The translations under genes and the position numbers were made by a program. From Furcasterigmium furcatum (Eukaryota > Ascomycota > Sordariomycetes > Glomerellales > Plectosphaerellaceae), in NCBI GenBank assembly GCA_001599815.1, contig BCIA01000002.1, forward strand, positions 2,887,626-2,951,625: a stretch of DNA of 64,000 bases, in the 5' to 3' direction. Below are positions 1 through 11,243 of the stretch, piece after piece. The stretch's first letter is position 1. Each line of letters begins with the position of its first letter. Under the pieces are notes generated by a model, which worked only from the letters and a program-made list of their open reading frames with translations, was not told the origin of the DNA and made no database searches.

Positions 1-455
1 CCCCGCTGCTTCGCAACAAACTCCATGACCTTGTCCGGCGCCCGCGCCCTCCCGAGGGGCCTCGGTAGACGGTACGCTCCGGTGAGCTGCGGCTTCCGGA
101 GCACCAGATCCCAGTTGATCGCGTCCAGCAGCGGAACCACCCGGTCCGTGAGATCCGCCCATAGCCTGTCGCGCCTCTCGCGGCGCTCCTTTGCCTCCGC
201 CTCCCTGCGCAGCCGTGCAGCCTCGTCCTCTTTCCTCGCGGGCCGTGGGTTGCCGTAGACGTACTCCTTGCCCAGGAACTCGCTCAAAACGGGCGTGGTC
301 GAGGTATCGAGTGTCCCCTTCTCGTAGTCCTTCGCCACGGCCTGCGCTCTCTTCTCGTACGCCTCGAGGGTCTCGCCCGACATGCACGCCGCTCGCGGTG
401 GTGTTTGCTTGCTCCGCGAAGCAGGCTTCGCCTCCAGTCGCTCTCTGCCGTTCAT
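1..455 (-). CDS. Unidentified protein, 5' portion, cut by the left edge
   Basis: The complement is open without a stop from the edge of the window to the first in-frame ATG at 455. The translation looks like genuine protein: a polar N-terminus, then about 25 charged residues rich in E, K and R (likely a coiled coil, around residues 75-100), then a stretch containing WADLTDRVVPLLDAINWDLV. I do not recognise the family. The frame stays open and protein-like upstream of that ATG to about 530, where a TGA ends it. A TTTTCAG at about 511-517 could be an intron acceptor, so the true start may lie in an upstream exon. The 3' end lies outside the window, so length and function cannot be judged. Confidence 0.55.
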   Translation of the reverse strand, partial: MNGRERLEAKPASRSKQTPPRAACMSGETLEAYEKRAQAVAKDYEKGTLDTSTTPVLSEFLGKEYVYGNPRPARKEDEAARLRREAEAKERRERRDRLWADLTDRVVPLLDAINWDLVLRKPQLTGAYRLPRPLGRARAPDKVMEFVAKQR

Positions 456-1661
456 GGCGTCGATGATGGGGTTGTGAAGTCCAAGACAAGTGGATATGCG
501 GTCGTAAATCGCTGAAAAGGACCTGATCGTCTCACCTCACTCCTCGTGGAGTGCTCTCGCCGTGGCTTTACCTTATGTATTCCCAGAATCTGCCCTTGAC
601 AGAATGTCCATGCCCTCCTGTCCAAGCCTGCCACGAAAGTTGATGCCTCGTATTCTCTTCCATGGGCTTCTTTGGGCCTCCTGGCAAGAATATTCGCGAA
701 CGTCAAAGCGTGTGTCACGCAAAGCTCTGCAAGACCTCTTTCTGCCTTCTTTGACCATATACGACGAATAAGGCTGCTCGGATCCGATGCCCACAGGATT
801 CTATAGTTCCATATGCAGCCATGAACACCACAGGCCGCGGGGCAGACCAGGTTGCCCTCAATGCAGGTTGTCAATCTTCAGCAAAACCCCCTTTCAGAAC
901 CTGAAGGATCCGTGGCGTTTGTCTGCAAAAGCTCTTCCTTTGTTAATTAGGTACTCCCAGAAAAGCCAGGCCAGGGCTAACTGCAACATCAGTGAGTGAT
1001 ATCATGTAGCCAGGAACAAAGACTTGTTTTGACCGGACCGTCCGCCCAACCCCTGAACAAATTGAAGCCACTATCCCAGCTGGAGTCCAGCATGAGAATC
1101 TGGAGCAAGGCCATCTTGGTGCCTGGGAAGTCATCTCACATTGACAGAGACCTATGTACCGAACCTACTTCCAGTGGACATTGTTTCCCTGGGCTAGATG
1201 TGTCTCACAGCTGCGACGCGCCCAGGCCACCAAATAGGAGCGGTCCTGTCCCAGACCTCCCTTTGGCCGTCCAAGACCAGGCAGGGAACTTTGAGCTCAA
1301 GATCATGACATGGTAGAGGATACGGCTATCCCAGCCCGGCCTCGAAACCCCCAACGCCTGCCCCAAAAATACAGTGGTAAAAGGAAACCCTAGTCTGGCC
1401 GAAAGAGCCGGGTGACGACGAGTATCGTCGTCCGACCCTCACTTATCCCCAACGCCAATGACCAGAGCAGGAAATGCAAAGTAAATGCCATATTGGCCCG
1501 TATCCTGCACAGGCCTCGCTGAACTCCGATCCGAGGGTCATATGCCAGGAATCATCCGGGTCCCAATGCAGACAGAAAATGAAGAATGGCCGTGTGGCTT
1601 TGGAACGTGTGTGAATCGTCATATCGTAGCAAAACTGCCTCGACGCGGTCATCGTGCCCCT
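456..1661. other. Intergenic: upstream of the left-edge gene, downstream of atg1
   Basis: About 1.2 kb between two minus-strand genes. Short open frames occur on both strands, but none has the codon bias or a recognisable motif of the neighbouring genes. It should contain the atg1 3' UTR (just below 1662), the promoter, and possibly a first exon of the left-edge gene. No repeat or RNA gene seen. Confidence 0.5.
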
Positions 1662-4645
1662 TCAGGAAGCATGCGACGGCACGCTGCGAGGTGTGACATC
1701 CCCGCTCCGCTTGCGGGTTGATTCTCTCTGGGCCTGTTGCTCAGACTTCGAGGCTTCCTTGATGGCCTCGATTTTCTTGTTGACCATGGCCAGTCGAGTG
1801 CGAATCATGGATATCACTGCGTACCGTTAGTCAATCTCCCCATCCTAAAGATTGCAGTCAGACTTACTCCGAGTGATCGCCTGCTGGTCCTCGTTGTTAA
1901 GCTCGGCGCTCATATCTTCACCGGGCAGCTCCCTGATCGTAGTAGAATACTGCTTCTTGATAGAGTCATCATCGTTGTCCAAAACAGCTTCCAACATGTA
2001 GATGGCTGTGATGTATGAAATGACGCAGCCTTCAAGGTCGACATTGGCGATCTCATCAATGGCTGCCCGTTTACTCATCTCGAGCGCACGATCGTACATG
2101 AGCTTCTCGGCGCTGATTCCGGGACTCAGGAAGACCTGCTGCACGCCAGACGTGGTTGTCGAGATGGAATCATTGCCGTGGTTCATCGGATGACAGTGAT
2201 GGTCTTCAGGGAGTTGCTTTTGCGCCTCGATCAGCCTCAGTCGGACGATTTCCGTCTTCTCAAGAACCTCGTTGAAGCGGCTGCGAACCCACTGGACAGT
2301 CGAGTTCATGCGCTGAATAAGCTGCGTCTCTCTGACAGAGTCACTGCTGGCGGAGGTAGACTCGCCACGGTTTCTGCGCGTCCACCAGACATTGGCAACA
2401 TCCATTGCCTTGGCCAGGAGGGTGAGCGCCTTTACGTACAGAACGAGGGCCTCTTCGGACAAGAGTACAACAGCCTCGGCCGTCAAACCGCTGTCTTCGG
2501 GGTTCAGCTCGTCGGCGGGCACGCCGCCCAAGGCCACCTCAGTGGATGGAGCCAGGGGTACCAGCTGCTTATATTTGACCTCGCCGAATCCGTAGACGCA
2601 GTCGCTACGATGGGCAAGGTCCTCGATTGTTTGGTTTGCCCGGGCATCATCGTCACCCGGGGCGAGTCGCTTCCCGTCCTCGAGCAGGCCCAAGGGGCTG
2701 GGAGGTGTAGGATATGTCGGGAAAGCGCTGTACATCTGAGGTGGTGATTGTCCTTTGCCCAGACGGTGTTGCGGGAGCTTGAACCCGAATAATCGCACGC
2801 TGGCGTCCTGAATCGCTTTGGTAATGAAGCTAGGCGTCGATCCGGGGCTGGCGGAGAAGCCTCTATCGTACGAACTGCGTCGTTCGTGACCCGGACGATC
2901 TCTGCCTTGAGCGATCTGCACAGCTTGCGAGGGCTGCGCGCGGACAGCTCCAGTAGTCGAGGTTGGCACGCCTTGTTGCGTTGCCCGTCGGACTATCTGT
3001 GCCGAGCGAGGTGAGACTGGCTTGTTGCGATTTGCCGCCATCTCATCGGCAAAGGCATTGACTTCGACATGCTTCTTCTCGACGACGACGTAGTCTCGCT
3101 CGAAAGCGATGTCTTGAGCTGCTTTCTCCTCTTCGGTCATACTACGTTCTGTCACAGGACGCAACTTTGAACGGTTGGCAGCTTCGTTCAGGTAGGACGA
3201 GGGCGGAGATGGAGTGGCGCGAGCCGAGGGTCGCCGGTCTGACGTACTTGGGACACGGTGAGGCCGTGTCGGCGCGGAAACAGAAGGCTGAGGACCAGCT
3301 GGTCGGCGAATGCCCAAACCTTGCCCGGTCTCCTGGCCAGGTGAATGCCCGAGGCGTGGCGACCCGTCGCCTGGCTGTCGATGACGTGGCAAGCCCGATC
3401 CCTCGATCTGAGGTGACCGTGAGAGAGTGCCTCGAGGTGACTGCGATAGTTCCTTGTCATCACCAACACCATCTTCCTTCAATCGCTGAGACAGACGGCG
3501 GGACAGGTGAGAGCCAGACTCAGGCCTGACCGCTCCACCATCTTTCGAATCACCAGGTTGTGGGTCGGCCTTCGGAATATCATCTTCAATGACGCCAGGG
3601 ATGGGGCCTGCCACGATGGGGTCGTCGAAGAAATCCTCAAACTTGATGCGCTCCACGGGGTTGCGGGTGAGAAGCTTCCCAATCAGCTTTGCCAGGTCCC
3701 TACTAACGACGGCATCTTTGGGATACTTCACCCGGTCTTCTGCGGCCTCGATCTTTCTCAGCAGCTCCACGTGGTTCTTAGCCCGGAAGGGCGGACGACC
3801 GGTGATCATCTCGAAGAGCACGGTTCCGACGGACCACAGGTCGGCCTTAGCGTCGTAGCGTTCATACCGCAAGATCTCAGGCGCCATGTAGAGCGGCGAG
3901 CCGCAAAGGGTGTCCGCGAGGGAGGTTGATGGCAGGACTCTCGCGAAGCCAAAATCGGCCAGCTTGAGCATGGGCAACGAATCCAAGCCGGCGTTCGGTA
4001 TCAGCGAGTCGCGACTCGCGGACAAGACTGGCCGGGTGTGCACGTTGCGGAAACCTCGAGAGGGGAGGAGGAGGAGGTTCTGGGGTTTGACGTCGCGATG
4101 GACGTAGTTCTGAGCGCGAAGGAACTTCAAAGCGCTGGCCAACTGCTGCAAGAAGTGGCGCGCAACAACTTCGTGGAGCCCACCGTTAGGGGTCACAGGG
4201 TACTTGCGGGCCATCTCGCATGTGGCAGGATTAGTGCCAAGCTTGTCCCTCTTCTTGATGAAGACGGACAGGTCACCGAGTTCGCAGTATTCCATGACCA
4301 GGTTTATATGAGTCGACGACTCGACGCAGTCGTGAAGGGCGACGATGTGAGGGTGCCGCAGGGTCTTGAGGATCTGGATTTCGCCATACAGGTTCTCCCT
4401 GAGCTTGTTGTTGAGACGGCTCAGCTCGACGGACTTGACGGCAACGAGGGCCTTGGAAGCCTGCAGTGTCATACTTGTTAGTACGAACGGCAGCCTGGGG
4501 GCGAGAGTTTCTGTAAGCTAACCTTGTGGTAGCCCATATACACTGTGGCGAAGCTTCCTTTGCCGATTTCCTCATCGATCCAGAACTCGCCGACATCATC
4601 TCGGCGCCTGCGCCCCGAGGCAGAGGTAGGGAGTCTGCCCGCCAT
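1662..4645 (-). CDS. atg1: Atg1/ULK serine-threonine kinase (autophagy initiation)
   Basis: Three exons (4645-4523, 4460-1868, 1816-1662; introns 62 and 51 nt, GT-AG with CTAAC branch sites) encode 956 residues, the usual size for filamentous fungal Atg1. Exon 1 carries the glycine loop GKGSFATV at about residue 29. The catalytic lysine is in VAVKSV (about K50), the catalytic aspartate in HRDVKPQN (about D164), the DFG motif is at about 210 and the APE motif at about 236. A long Ser/Pro-rich linker follows (about 330-600), then helical C-terminal MIT-type repeats; the last exon supplies MIRTRLAMVNKK. In the family this kinase forms a complex with Atg13 and Atg17 at the phagophore assembly site and phosphorylates Atg proteins on starvation. 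The exon 1 donor is the less common GTTAGC. Confidence 0.96.
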
Positions 4646-7600
4646 GACGGGTCCTGCGCAGTCGAGTGAGAACGTTGACAGGAGAAGGAAGGCGACGGGC
4701 GTGAGGTGTGCCCTATGCGGCGGTGAGGGCGAGAAGAGTGAGTGTTGTCGTCATGTACACAAGAATGTATGTGTTGCAGTCGGAGAGGCAGCGGTCGGAT
4801 GGGATGGGAGGACGAGCGTCGCAGCACCAAACGTGCGGGAGGGTAGTCGGTGTGTTGTAAATCAGAGGCGTCTAGCAGCAGCTATTCGGCGAGGGGCGAG
4901 CAGAGAAGCGTCGATCGGAGTGCTAGTGGACGTAGTCCCTGTGTGACAGTCGAGAAGTCGTAGTCTCGAGTCGAAAGACAAGAGCTGCTATCGGGGAGGA
5001 TGGATGTCGACAGTTGCTGGTGTACCGAAGGGGGGGCTTTGATGAGGGCGGCGAGAGCCGTGACTAATGCGGTCGGCCGTTCGATGCACGATGAGCTGCC
5101 GATGATAGTTTCGGAGACGTGTGCTAGCCCATGAAGCTGGGGGAAGATGGCGACTCGGGAAGCTATGCCTGGAGGTAGAAGTGACCGTCTGCTTACCGCG
5201 AACCTTGAGGGTGGACGAGGTCGCGGGGGGGTCCAAGTTCAAGCTAATGACTCGGAGCCTGGGTCAACTGGAGGGTGACGTGATTACTGGTCCGTCGGGT
5301 GCAACGAGTCGAGGTCGAAATGGAGATCGGACGAGTGTCGCAGAAGATTCGAGGAGATCCAACGAGTGGCAGGTGAAGAAGATGATGATGAAGAGGAAGA
5401 AGAAGAAGAGCGAAGAAGAGATGGAAAGGAGGAGGGCAGCACAAGGCAGTCAGGTAGCGGTAGGACGAACGGTTGATAGAACCCCAGGTGAGCAAGTCGT
5501 GGGGCGCAGGGTCCGTGGACAGGGTGTGGATGTGCCCAGACGTAGGTACCGCCCAAGGACGTCGCCTGGAGGAGAAGTTGACAAGCAGGCGGGTTCACGA
5601 GTAGGGACGACACCCTCGTTGGGAGTGTTGGTGCGGCGTGCGAGGTGTGCGAGTCCCCGCCGGTCGGTGATGTCGAGGCGATAAGTGATAGGCAGGCGCC
5701 AGAGCCAGAGCCGTCTCGTTGGCTGGGTTGGGGCGGAACACACCCCTTGCACGAGGGTTCAGGCTGACCCACGGTCGGTTCTGGGAGCTGCAGAGGCACG
5801 TTACGATGCCGGCAATGCGGGTGTTCTGGCTGTCTTGTCCCAGGTTGAAGGCGCCAACGTGGAGGTGGGCATTGGTACAACTCGAACTCGATGGAAGAGC
5901 GCCGATGACAGGAGGACACTGACGTGACTGAGGCGAGGTACGAGGCGATTCGGCCGGTCGAAGATGATGCCGGGCTGGTCAAAGTGGCGGCTGAAATTCC
6001 TTCTGCCTGAGTGTCCAGGCACTTCTTTCCATGGATAGCTGGCAGGGCAGAAAAGAAGAATCAGGAGTTGGACGGGACTCTCAGGTTGGACAACATAACG
6101 GGGGTGGCCCTGGGAAACATGTCGTAGGACTCGTGATGCGTGATGCGGATGGAAAATGGGGCTCGGCATCGCCTATCGCTCGATAGAGACCCGGACTGGA
6201 TCATGGGGTCACATTCTCCGACCAATGCAGGTGCATCGTGCAGGATCCACTCGACCAACCGGGGCCTTCAAGGGTCGTGACTGCCAAAAACTGCCTGGTA
6301 GGGGGGTTCCTGTTCAGGTATCAAACAGGGGAAAACGTGACCAGAGGGGGTTCACGTCCCTGCTGATGTCATCCCCCAGTCATCCATGGATTTCTCCTGT
6401 CCTCCTGCGCTTTGGTCCGTTTACCAGAACCTACAAGAAGAGTCGGGTACTTTGTCCAACAAAGACAAGCTTCAACTCTTCATCAGGCTAGCCCTCAGGA
6501 GGCTTGCACAAAACCTTGACCGACGCAGATGCGTCTCCCTTCTTCCGGTCGACGCCAGCCTCCCACCATTGGCGCTGGGCGCAACACCATCACAAACCTG
6601 CTGGGCATGGCCTGTTTGTTATCTCCTCTGCAGACTGATAAGCGACCAAGCGGCATACTCAACTCGTCCACCACCACCACCACCACCACCACCATATCAT
6701 CCTTCTGCCTCCCTCCCTTTCGGGCAGGCAGAGCCTCGGATGGAACCTCGACACTGGCTCGTTCGCGCGACCTTGACCTCAGATAACCCCCCTGATAACT
6801 CCCCGGGTATCCTATTCTGGTGGCGATCGGCATCACCTCACGATGAAACCATCTTGCCGTTATTTACGCCTTATCAGCACCAGCCGACAACGGCGCCCCC
6901 TTTTGTCGACTTTCCCATGGATCTCTGCGGGGAACCGCCAAGCGTCGGACATGCCTGAATCGCACAATCCCATCCTTTCCCTCGTCCCCATGTCAGATCG
7001 CTCGATTCTCCAAGACATGGCGCAATACCCCAAGCTTCTACCTCTCATTCCTTCGCAACCTGGCGTCATCAGACCGTCGGCACGAGCAAAGTTGTTCTTC
7101 TTGCGAATCAATCGCCATCGAGGGCCCTGAGTCAACACTCTCCATCCCAAGGTCCTTCGCCAAGCCAGGCCCCCTCAAACTGCCGACTTGGCATCATCGA
7201 TGCCTGGCTCGTCCATGGTGCTCTGATCTGACTCTGGTGCCTGCGCGGACGGGCTGCCAGCCAGCCAAGCACTCTCTCAACTCTATCTATTGTTGGTTCA
7301 TGGTCCGAATCATTCTTTTTCCTGCCATGCCTTCCCCCTTTGTCTCTTCTCCTCGACCCTGGTCTTCCCGAGAATGGCGGCCTAAGTTGAAGAACTGGAC
7401 CGCATTCCAGGCAGTGCTCTTGAATCCCCTCCAGACTAAGTAGGTACTTGGTCCTGGAGCCCACACAGATCAGCCTAGTTAGCCCACCTCGACCGCAGCG
7501 ACCCTCAGACCCTGATCGACGATGGATCCTCCTCGATGCAGTACTCCAGATGCAGTACTCCAGCGTGGGGGAAGCCTGGTTGCCTGGTCCCCGTTCCAAG

Positions 7601-7813
7601 GCGATATCAATCACATGGCACGGGTTATCAATGACCGTCCATACCACACGCCTCCTCACGGGCCCCCGTTTTGACGCCGCCGCTCACTACAGAGTTCATC
7701 CAAGATATCTACGTTTGAAGAGAGTTGACGAGGCTCTGATGTCTGTCTAACTCCACCTCCTCGTTCTTCCTCTCGTGATAACCTCCTCTGTGGTTTGAGG
7801 CACTTCATCAAGC
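4646..7813. promoter_or_regulatory. Long upstream region of atg1, up to the tRNA gene
   Basis: About 3.2 kb with no supported gene. It begins with the atg1 5' leader, which reads in from high coordinates on the minus strand. It contains a purine-rich tract at about 5373-5434 (pyrimidine-rich on the atg1 sense strand), a GGTACC element at 5545-5550 and a CCA microsatellite at 6668-6694. Open frames of 190-230 residues here are low-complexity Pro/Ser/Arg translations and several lack an ATG. Promoter assignment is by position only. Confidence 0.45.
6668..6694 (+). repeat. (CCA)9 microsatellite
   Basis: Nine perfect CCA units in the non-coding region upstream of atg1. Simple sequence repeat; no function is implied. 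Confidence 0.9.
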
Positions 7814-7898
7814 GGCCGCATGGCTCAATTGGCAGAGTATCTGACTACGATCCAGTAGTTGCATCAGGAGGTTCCAGGTTCGAGCCCTGGTGTGGTCA
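7814..7898 (+). tRNA. tRNA-Arg (anticodon ACG), intron-containing, copy 1
   Basis: Full cloverleaf. The acceptor 5' strand GGCCGCA (7814-7820) pairs with TGTGGTC (7891-7897), followed by discriminator A. D arm is GCTC/GAGT, anticodon stem TCTGA/TCAGG, and the T arm CCAGG-TTCGAGC-CCTGG. The loop begins C-T-ACG-A, giving anticodon ACG (A34 normally becomes inosine), and is interrupted after position 37 by a 12-nt intron, TCCAGTAGTTGC. GTAG in the intron can pair with CTAC of the loop, as expected in a pre-tRNA. Removing the intron leaves 73 nt. The A box TGGCTCAATTGG and B box GGTTCGAGCCC are intact, and a T-run downstream (about 7907-7911) can terminate polymerase III. Confidence 0.93.
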
Positions 7899-8281
7899 AG
7901 CTTCTATTTTTGCCCCTTCTTCAGTCTCGATATCCTCTATTTTGTGGTTCTGTTTTTGGTGGTGGAGTAGACAAGGGCTTTTTGTTCGTGTGAACGGTAA
8001 CGCCAGCATACAGCCCCAGGCCCCTCTCAGTCCCACTGCGAGAAGGCTTCCCGTCACGCTAGAACAAAATGACGGTGGCCAGTGAGGCAAACACAGGCAG
8101 GGAGCGCTAAAGACGAGGAGCGTCATCCGGAACGTACCTATGTTTTAAGGCGACTTGACGCCTAGGAAATCAATGACCTGCGCAACCAAAAAAGCGCTGT
8201 TTCAGGTCCAACACTACACAACGTACAGCGCACGGAACATCAATCTGACTGATACCAGGCGGGGTATAAAAGTAAAAAGAA
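7899..8281. other. 383-bp spacer between two convergent identical tRNA genes
   Basis: Lies between the 3' ends of the two tRNA-Arg genes. It holds a T-run terminator for each (about 7907-7911 on plus; A-runs at about 8265-8280 serving the minus-strand copy). No open frame of note and no further repeat seen. Confidence 0.6.
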
Positions 8282-8366
8282 TGACCACACCAGGGCTCGA
8301 ACCTGGAACCTCCTGATGCAACTACTGGATCGTAGTCAGATACTCTGCCAATTGAGCCATGCGGCC
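8282..8366 (-). tRNA. tRNA-Arg (anticodon ACG), intron-containing, copy 2
   Basis: The complement of 8282-8366 is base-for-base identical to copy 1 at 7814-7898, including the 12-nt intron, both internal promoter boxes and discriminator A. The identity stops at the gene ends; the flanks differ. A T-rich stretch follows the gene on the minus strand (8264-8280 on plus reads as A-runs). With copy 1 it forms an 85-bp perfect inverted repeat. Confidence 0.93.
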
Positions 8367-9823
8367 TCCTGTTGTTGGAACTTGGAGGTTTCTATCTCAT
8401 TATAGCTCCTACTTTCAACTACTAACCGGTATCCGGGCTTTCCATTTAGGAATTTCTTCCTCTGAAATGTTCATGTGTGCTCCGGGGATCAATTTGGTCC
8501 TCCATGAAACAAACTTAAGCTCTGACAGCCCGTAAAAGTGAAGCGACCTCTCACTATCATGCGTGCACTGCTGCATGATCCAAGCAGAGAATGGAGACGA
8601 CTCACCTGCATCGAGCACACCATTGAGTCACGATGGATTGGGGGGGGTGCATTCGCCGCACAGCGACGCCATCCCACCTTCTCTGGCGAGGCTGCGGCAT
8701 CGACGGGGTGCGCGTTCCCCAACCTGCCCTGCATGAGGCCGGTTTCGAGGAGTCAACGCAGCCGCAACGGGCGAATCAAGCGTGGATGCTGGAGCATGAG
8801 GGGGGATGTGGGCGCTGGGGCGAGCCGCGCCGGGTGACATGCAAAAGTGCTGATGATTGTATAGGTAGCATGGGACGCAGGGAGTTGGGATACATTGGTA
8901 GATGGCTGGCTGGCGCTGTCAGCTTTCACGTGTATGGTGGGTGGTCTCATTCTGGACAGCCAGTGTCTGAAGGAAACTAATGCAACAAGGGCACCCTCGG
9001 CGTACTCCTATTCACGCTCTCGAGGTCATTGTTATGAGCTGTCTCTAATTGTTTTCCCTGCCAGGGACTGATCATCGCCGCCGAGGCCAAATCGCTCCCG
9101 AGGCCTGGAAAGTTTCAGGGACGGCCGAACCGAGGATCAGCCAACCTGGCGACCTGGATCGAGGCTCCCAATCGGACTCTTAAGCTAAGAAATAGACGGC
9201 ATGTGCCGAGGAGGCCAAGGGAGTCAAGACGGGTGGCGCTTTGAGATACTCGTTCGTTCCTCACCTCGGCATGCAAGCATGGCAAGATCTAAGATGTGGC
9301 GATATCACACGTGGTGCCTCGTCTGTGGATAGTCGTACAGGTAGCAGAGTGCGATGGCGCCATGCGGCAGCTTCTCTGTGTAGAAATTTCCATCATTTTC
9401 AGGCCCATAAACAAGAGTCTTATTCCTCTGTGGGTTCTATTTGTATTCAATGTCGACGCAAGGATCGCTGTCGATAGGGTATATATCCAAAGTCATGGTC
9501 CTACGCCAGGCCAGGTAGTGAAGAAGGACACCGTGTACAATGCTCTTCCCTCATAACGTCCGACGTGCAGACCTCCTCCGTCTCATTTTCCGGCAGGCAA
9601 GCAAGGGCTGCCCGATGATCAAGAACGCCTTTTTGAACGATGCACCGAACAGACGCGTCCGGGAAGAACACCCACCATCTCTCGCGCCTCCGGCCCAGCC
9701 ATGCCGTCCAAGGCGGCAGGCTTCCAGCGGCCTTAAGCGGCGCACATTGTCACCTCACCCCGCTGCGCTGTCTCGCGCACGTTGCGCTGAACCCCTCCTT
9801 GATATGTGTTGCGTCTACCCACA
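8367..9823. other. Intergenic between tRNA-Arg and ornithine aminotransferase
   Basis: About 1.45 kb. Only short, non-conserved open frames are present. It should include the OAT 3' UTR (below 9824) and the 5' flank of tRNA copy 2. No repeats or additional RNA genes seen. Confidence 0.5.
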
Positions 9824-11243
9824 CTAATGCGCGGGGGCCTTCTCGACGCTCGGCAGCTCCTTCAAGGCCTCGCCAATGATGGAGAGGGCCTTGCGCAGTT
9901 CGGCCTCGGATATGACCAGCGGGGGAGCGAATCGGATGATGTTGCCATGGGTAGGCTTGGCCTGTTTCCGGGTGGTTAGCATGTCTATTGCGACTACGCA
10001 CTTGGGCTGGCAAGGAGTAATTGGAATAACAGTTGGAGGAGCTCACCAGAAGGCCCTTCTCCTTCAGAAGAATGCACAGGTCCCACGCCGTCCTGCCGTT
10101 GGCGGCCGACTCGTCGATGACAACGGCGTTCAGCAGGCCCTTGCCCCTGACGGTCTGGATGATGGGCGAGTTGAACGACTCGATGCTGTCGCGGAAAATC
10201 TTGCCCAGCTTCTCGGCCTTGGCCGTGAGGTCCTCCTCCTCCATGATCTCCAGGGCACGCATGGAGACGGCGCAGCCGAGGGGGTTGCCGCCGTAGGTAG
10301 AGCCGTGCGTGCCAGGCTCGACGACGAGCATGATGTCCTTGCTGGAGAGGACGGCGGAGACGGGGTACATGCCGCCGGAGATGGCCTTGCCGAGGGTGAC
10401 CATGTCGGGCTTGATGCCGGCCCACTCGGAGCAGAGCATGCGGCCGGTGCGGCCAATGCCGGTCTGGATCTCGTCGCAGATGAAGAGGACGTTGTGCTTC
10501 TTGCAGAGCCCCTGGACCTTGGTCAGGTAGTCATCATCAGGGACGACGACGCCAGCCTCGCCCTGGATGGGCTCGACGATGAACGCGGCGGTCTCCTTGC
10601 CGTGAGCCTCGAAAGCGGCCTCGAGGTCGGCGATGTTGTTGTACCGGATGGGAGCGCCGGTGGAGGGGATGTAGGCGCCGATGTTGGGGACGTAAGGGCC
10701 GTAGTTGTCGCGCGACTCGGGGTCTGTGGACAGGGAGATGGCGGTCATGGTGCGGCCGTGGAAGTTGTCCTGGACGGAGAAGACGAGGGCCTTGCCCTGG
10801 GGCACGCCCTTGACCTTGTAAGCCCACTTCCTCGCGATCTTGATGGCGGTCTCGACGGCCTCGGCACCCGTGTTCATGGGCAGGACCATGTCATAACCAA
10901 AGACGCTGCGGACCTTCTCGGCCCAGCGGGGGAACACGTCGTTGTGGAAGGCGCGGGAGGAGAGGGTCAGGCGGCCGGCCTGGTCGGCGAGGGACTTGAC
11001 GAGCTCGGGGTGGCAGTGGCCCTGGTTGACGGCGCTGTAGGCGGAGAGGAAGTCGATGTACTGGCGGCCCTCGGGGTCCCAGACGTTGACGCCCTCTCCA
11101 CGGGCGAAGACGACGGGCAGAGGGTGGTAGTTGTGGGCGGCATATTCGTTCTCGGACTTGATGGCGCCCTCGGTCGAGGAGGCGTGGTAGCGGGAAGAGG
11201 CGCCGTTGGAGGGAGCGGCGCTGCCGTCGGCGTGAGGAGCCAT
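9824..11243 (-). CDS. Ornithine aminotransferase (PLP-dependent)
   Basis: Two exons (11243-10047 and 9961-9824; 85-nt intron, phase 0) encode 444 residues, the normal length for eukaryotic OAT. It converts ornithine and 2-oxoglutarate to glutamate semialdehyde and glutamate in arginine catabolism; fungal enzymes (Car2/OtaA type) are usually cytosolic. Visible signatures of class III aminotransferases are the glycine/alanine cofactor segment MNTGAEAVETAIK (about 123-135), the cofactor-binding aspartate in DEIQTGIGRTG (about D257), and the Schiff-base lysine in LGKAISGG (about K286). The C-terminus (KPTHGNIIRFAPPLVI) comes from exon 2. There is no obvious mitochondrial presequence. It is divergent from GPI10 across 1.5 kb. 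The strong GC3 bias opens a long spurious antisense frame. Confidence 0.95.

Noticed and set aside
5284..5982. 232-residue minus-strand open frame upstream of atg1
   Set aside because: Low complexity (Ser, Pro and Arg runs) in a non-coding leader region; part of it is a microsatellite-like purine tract.
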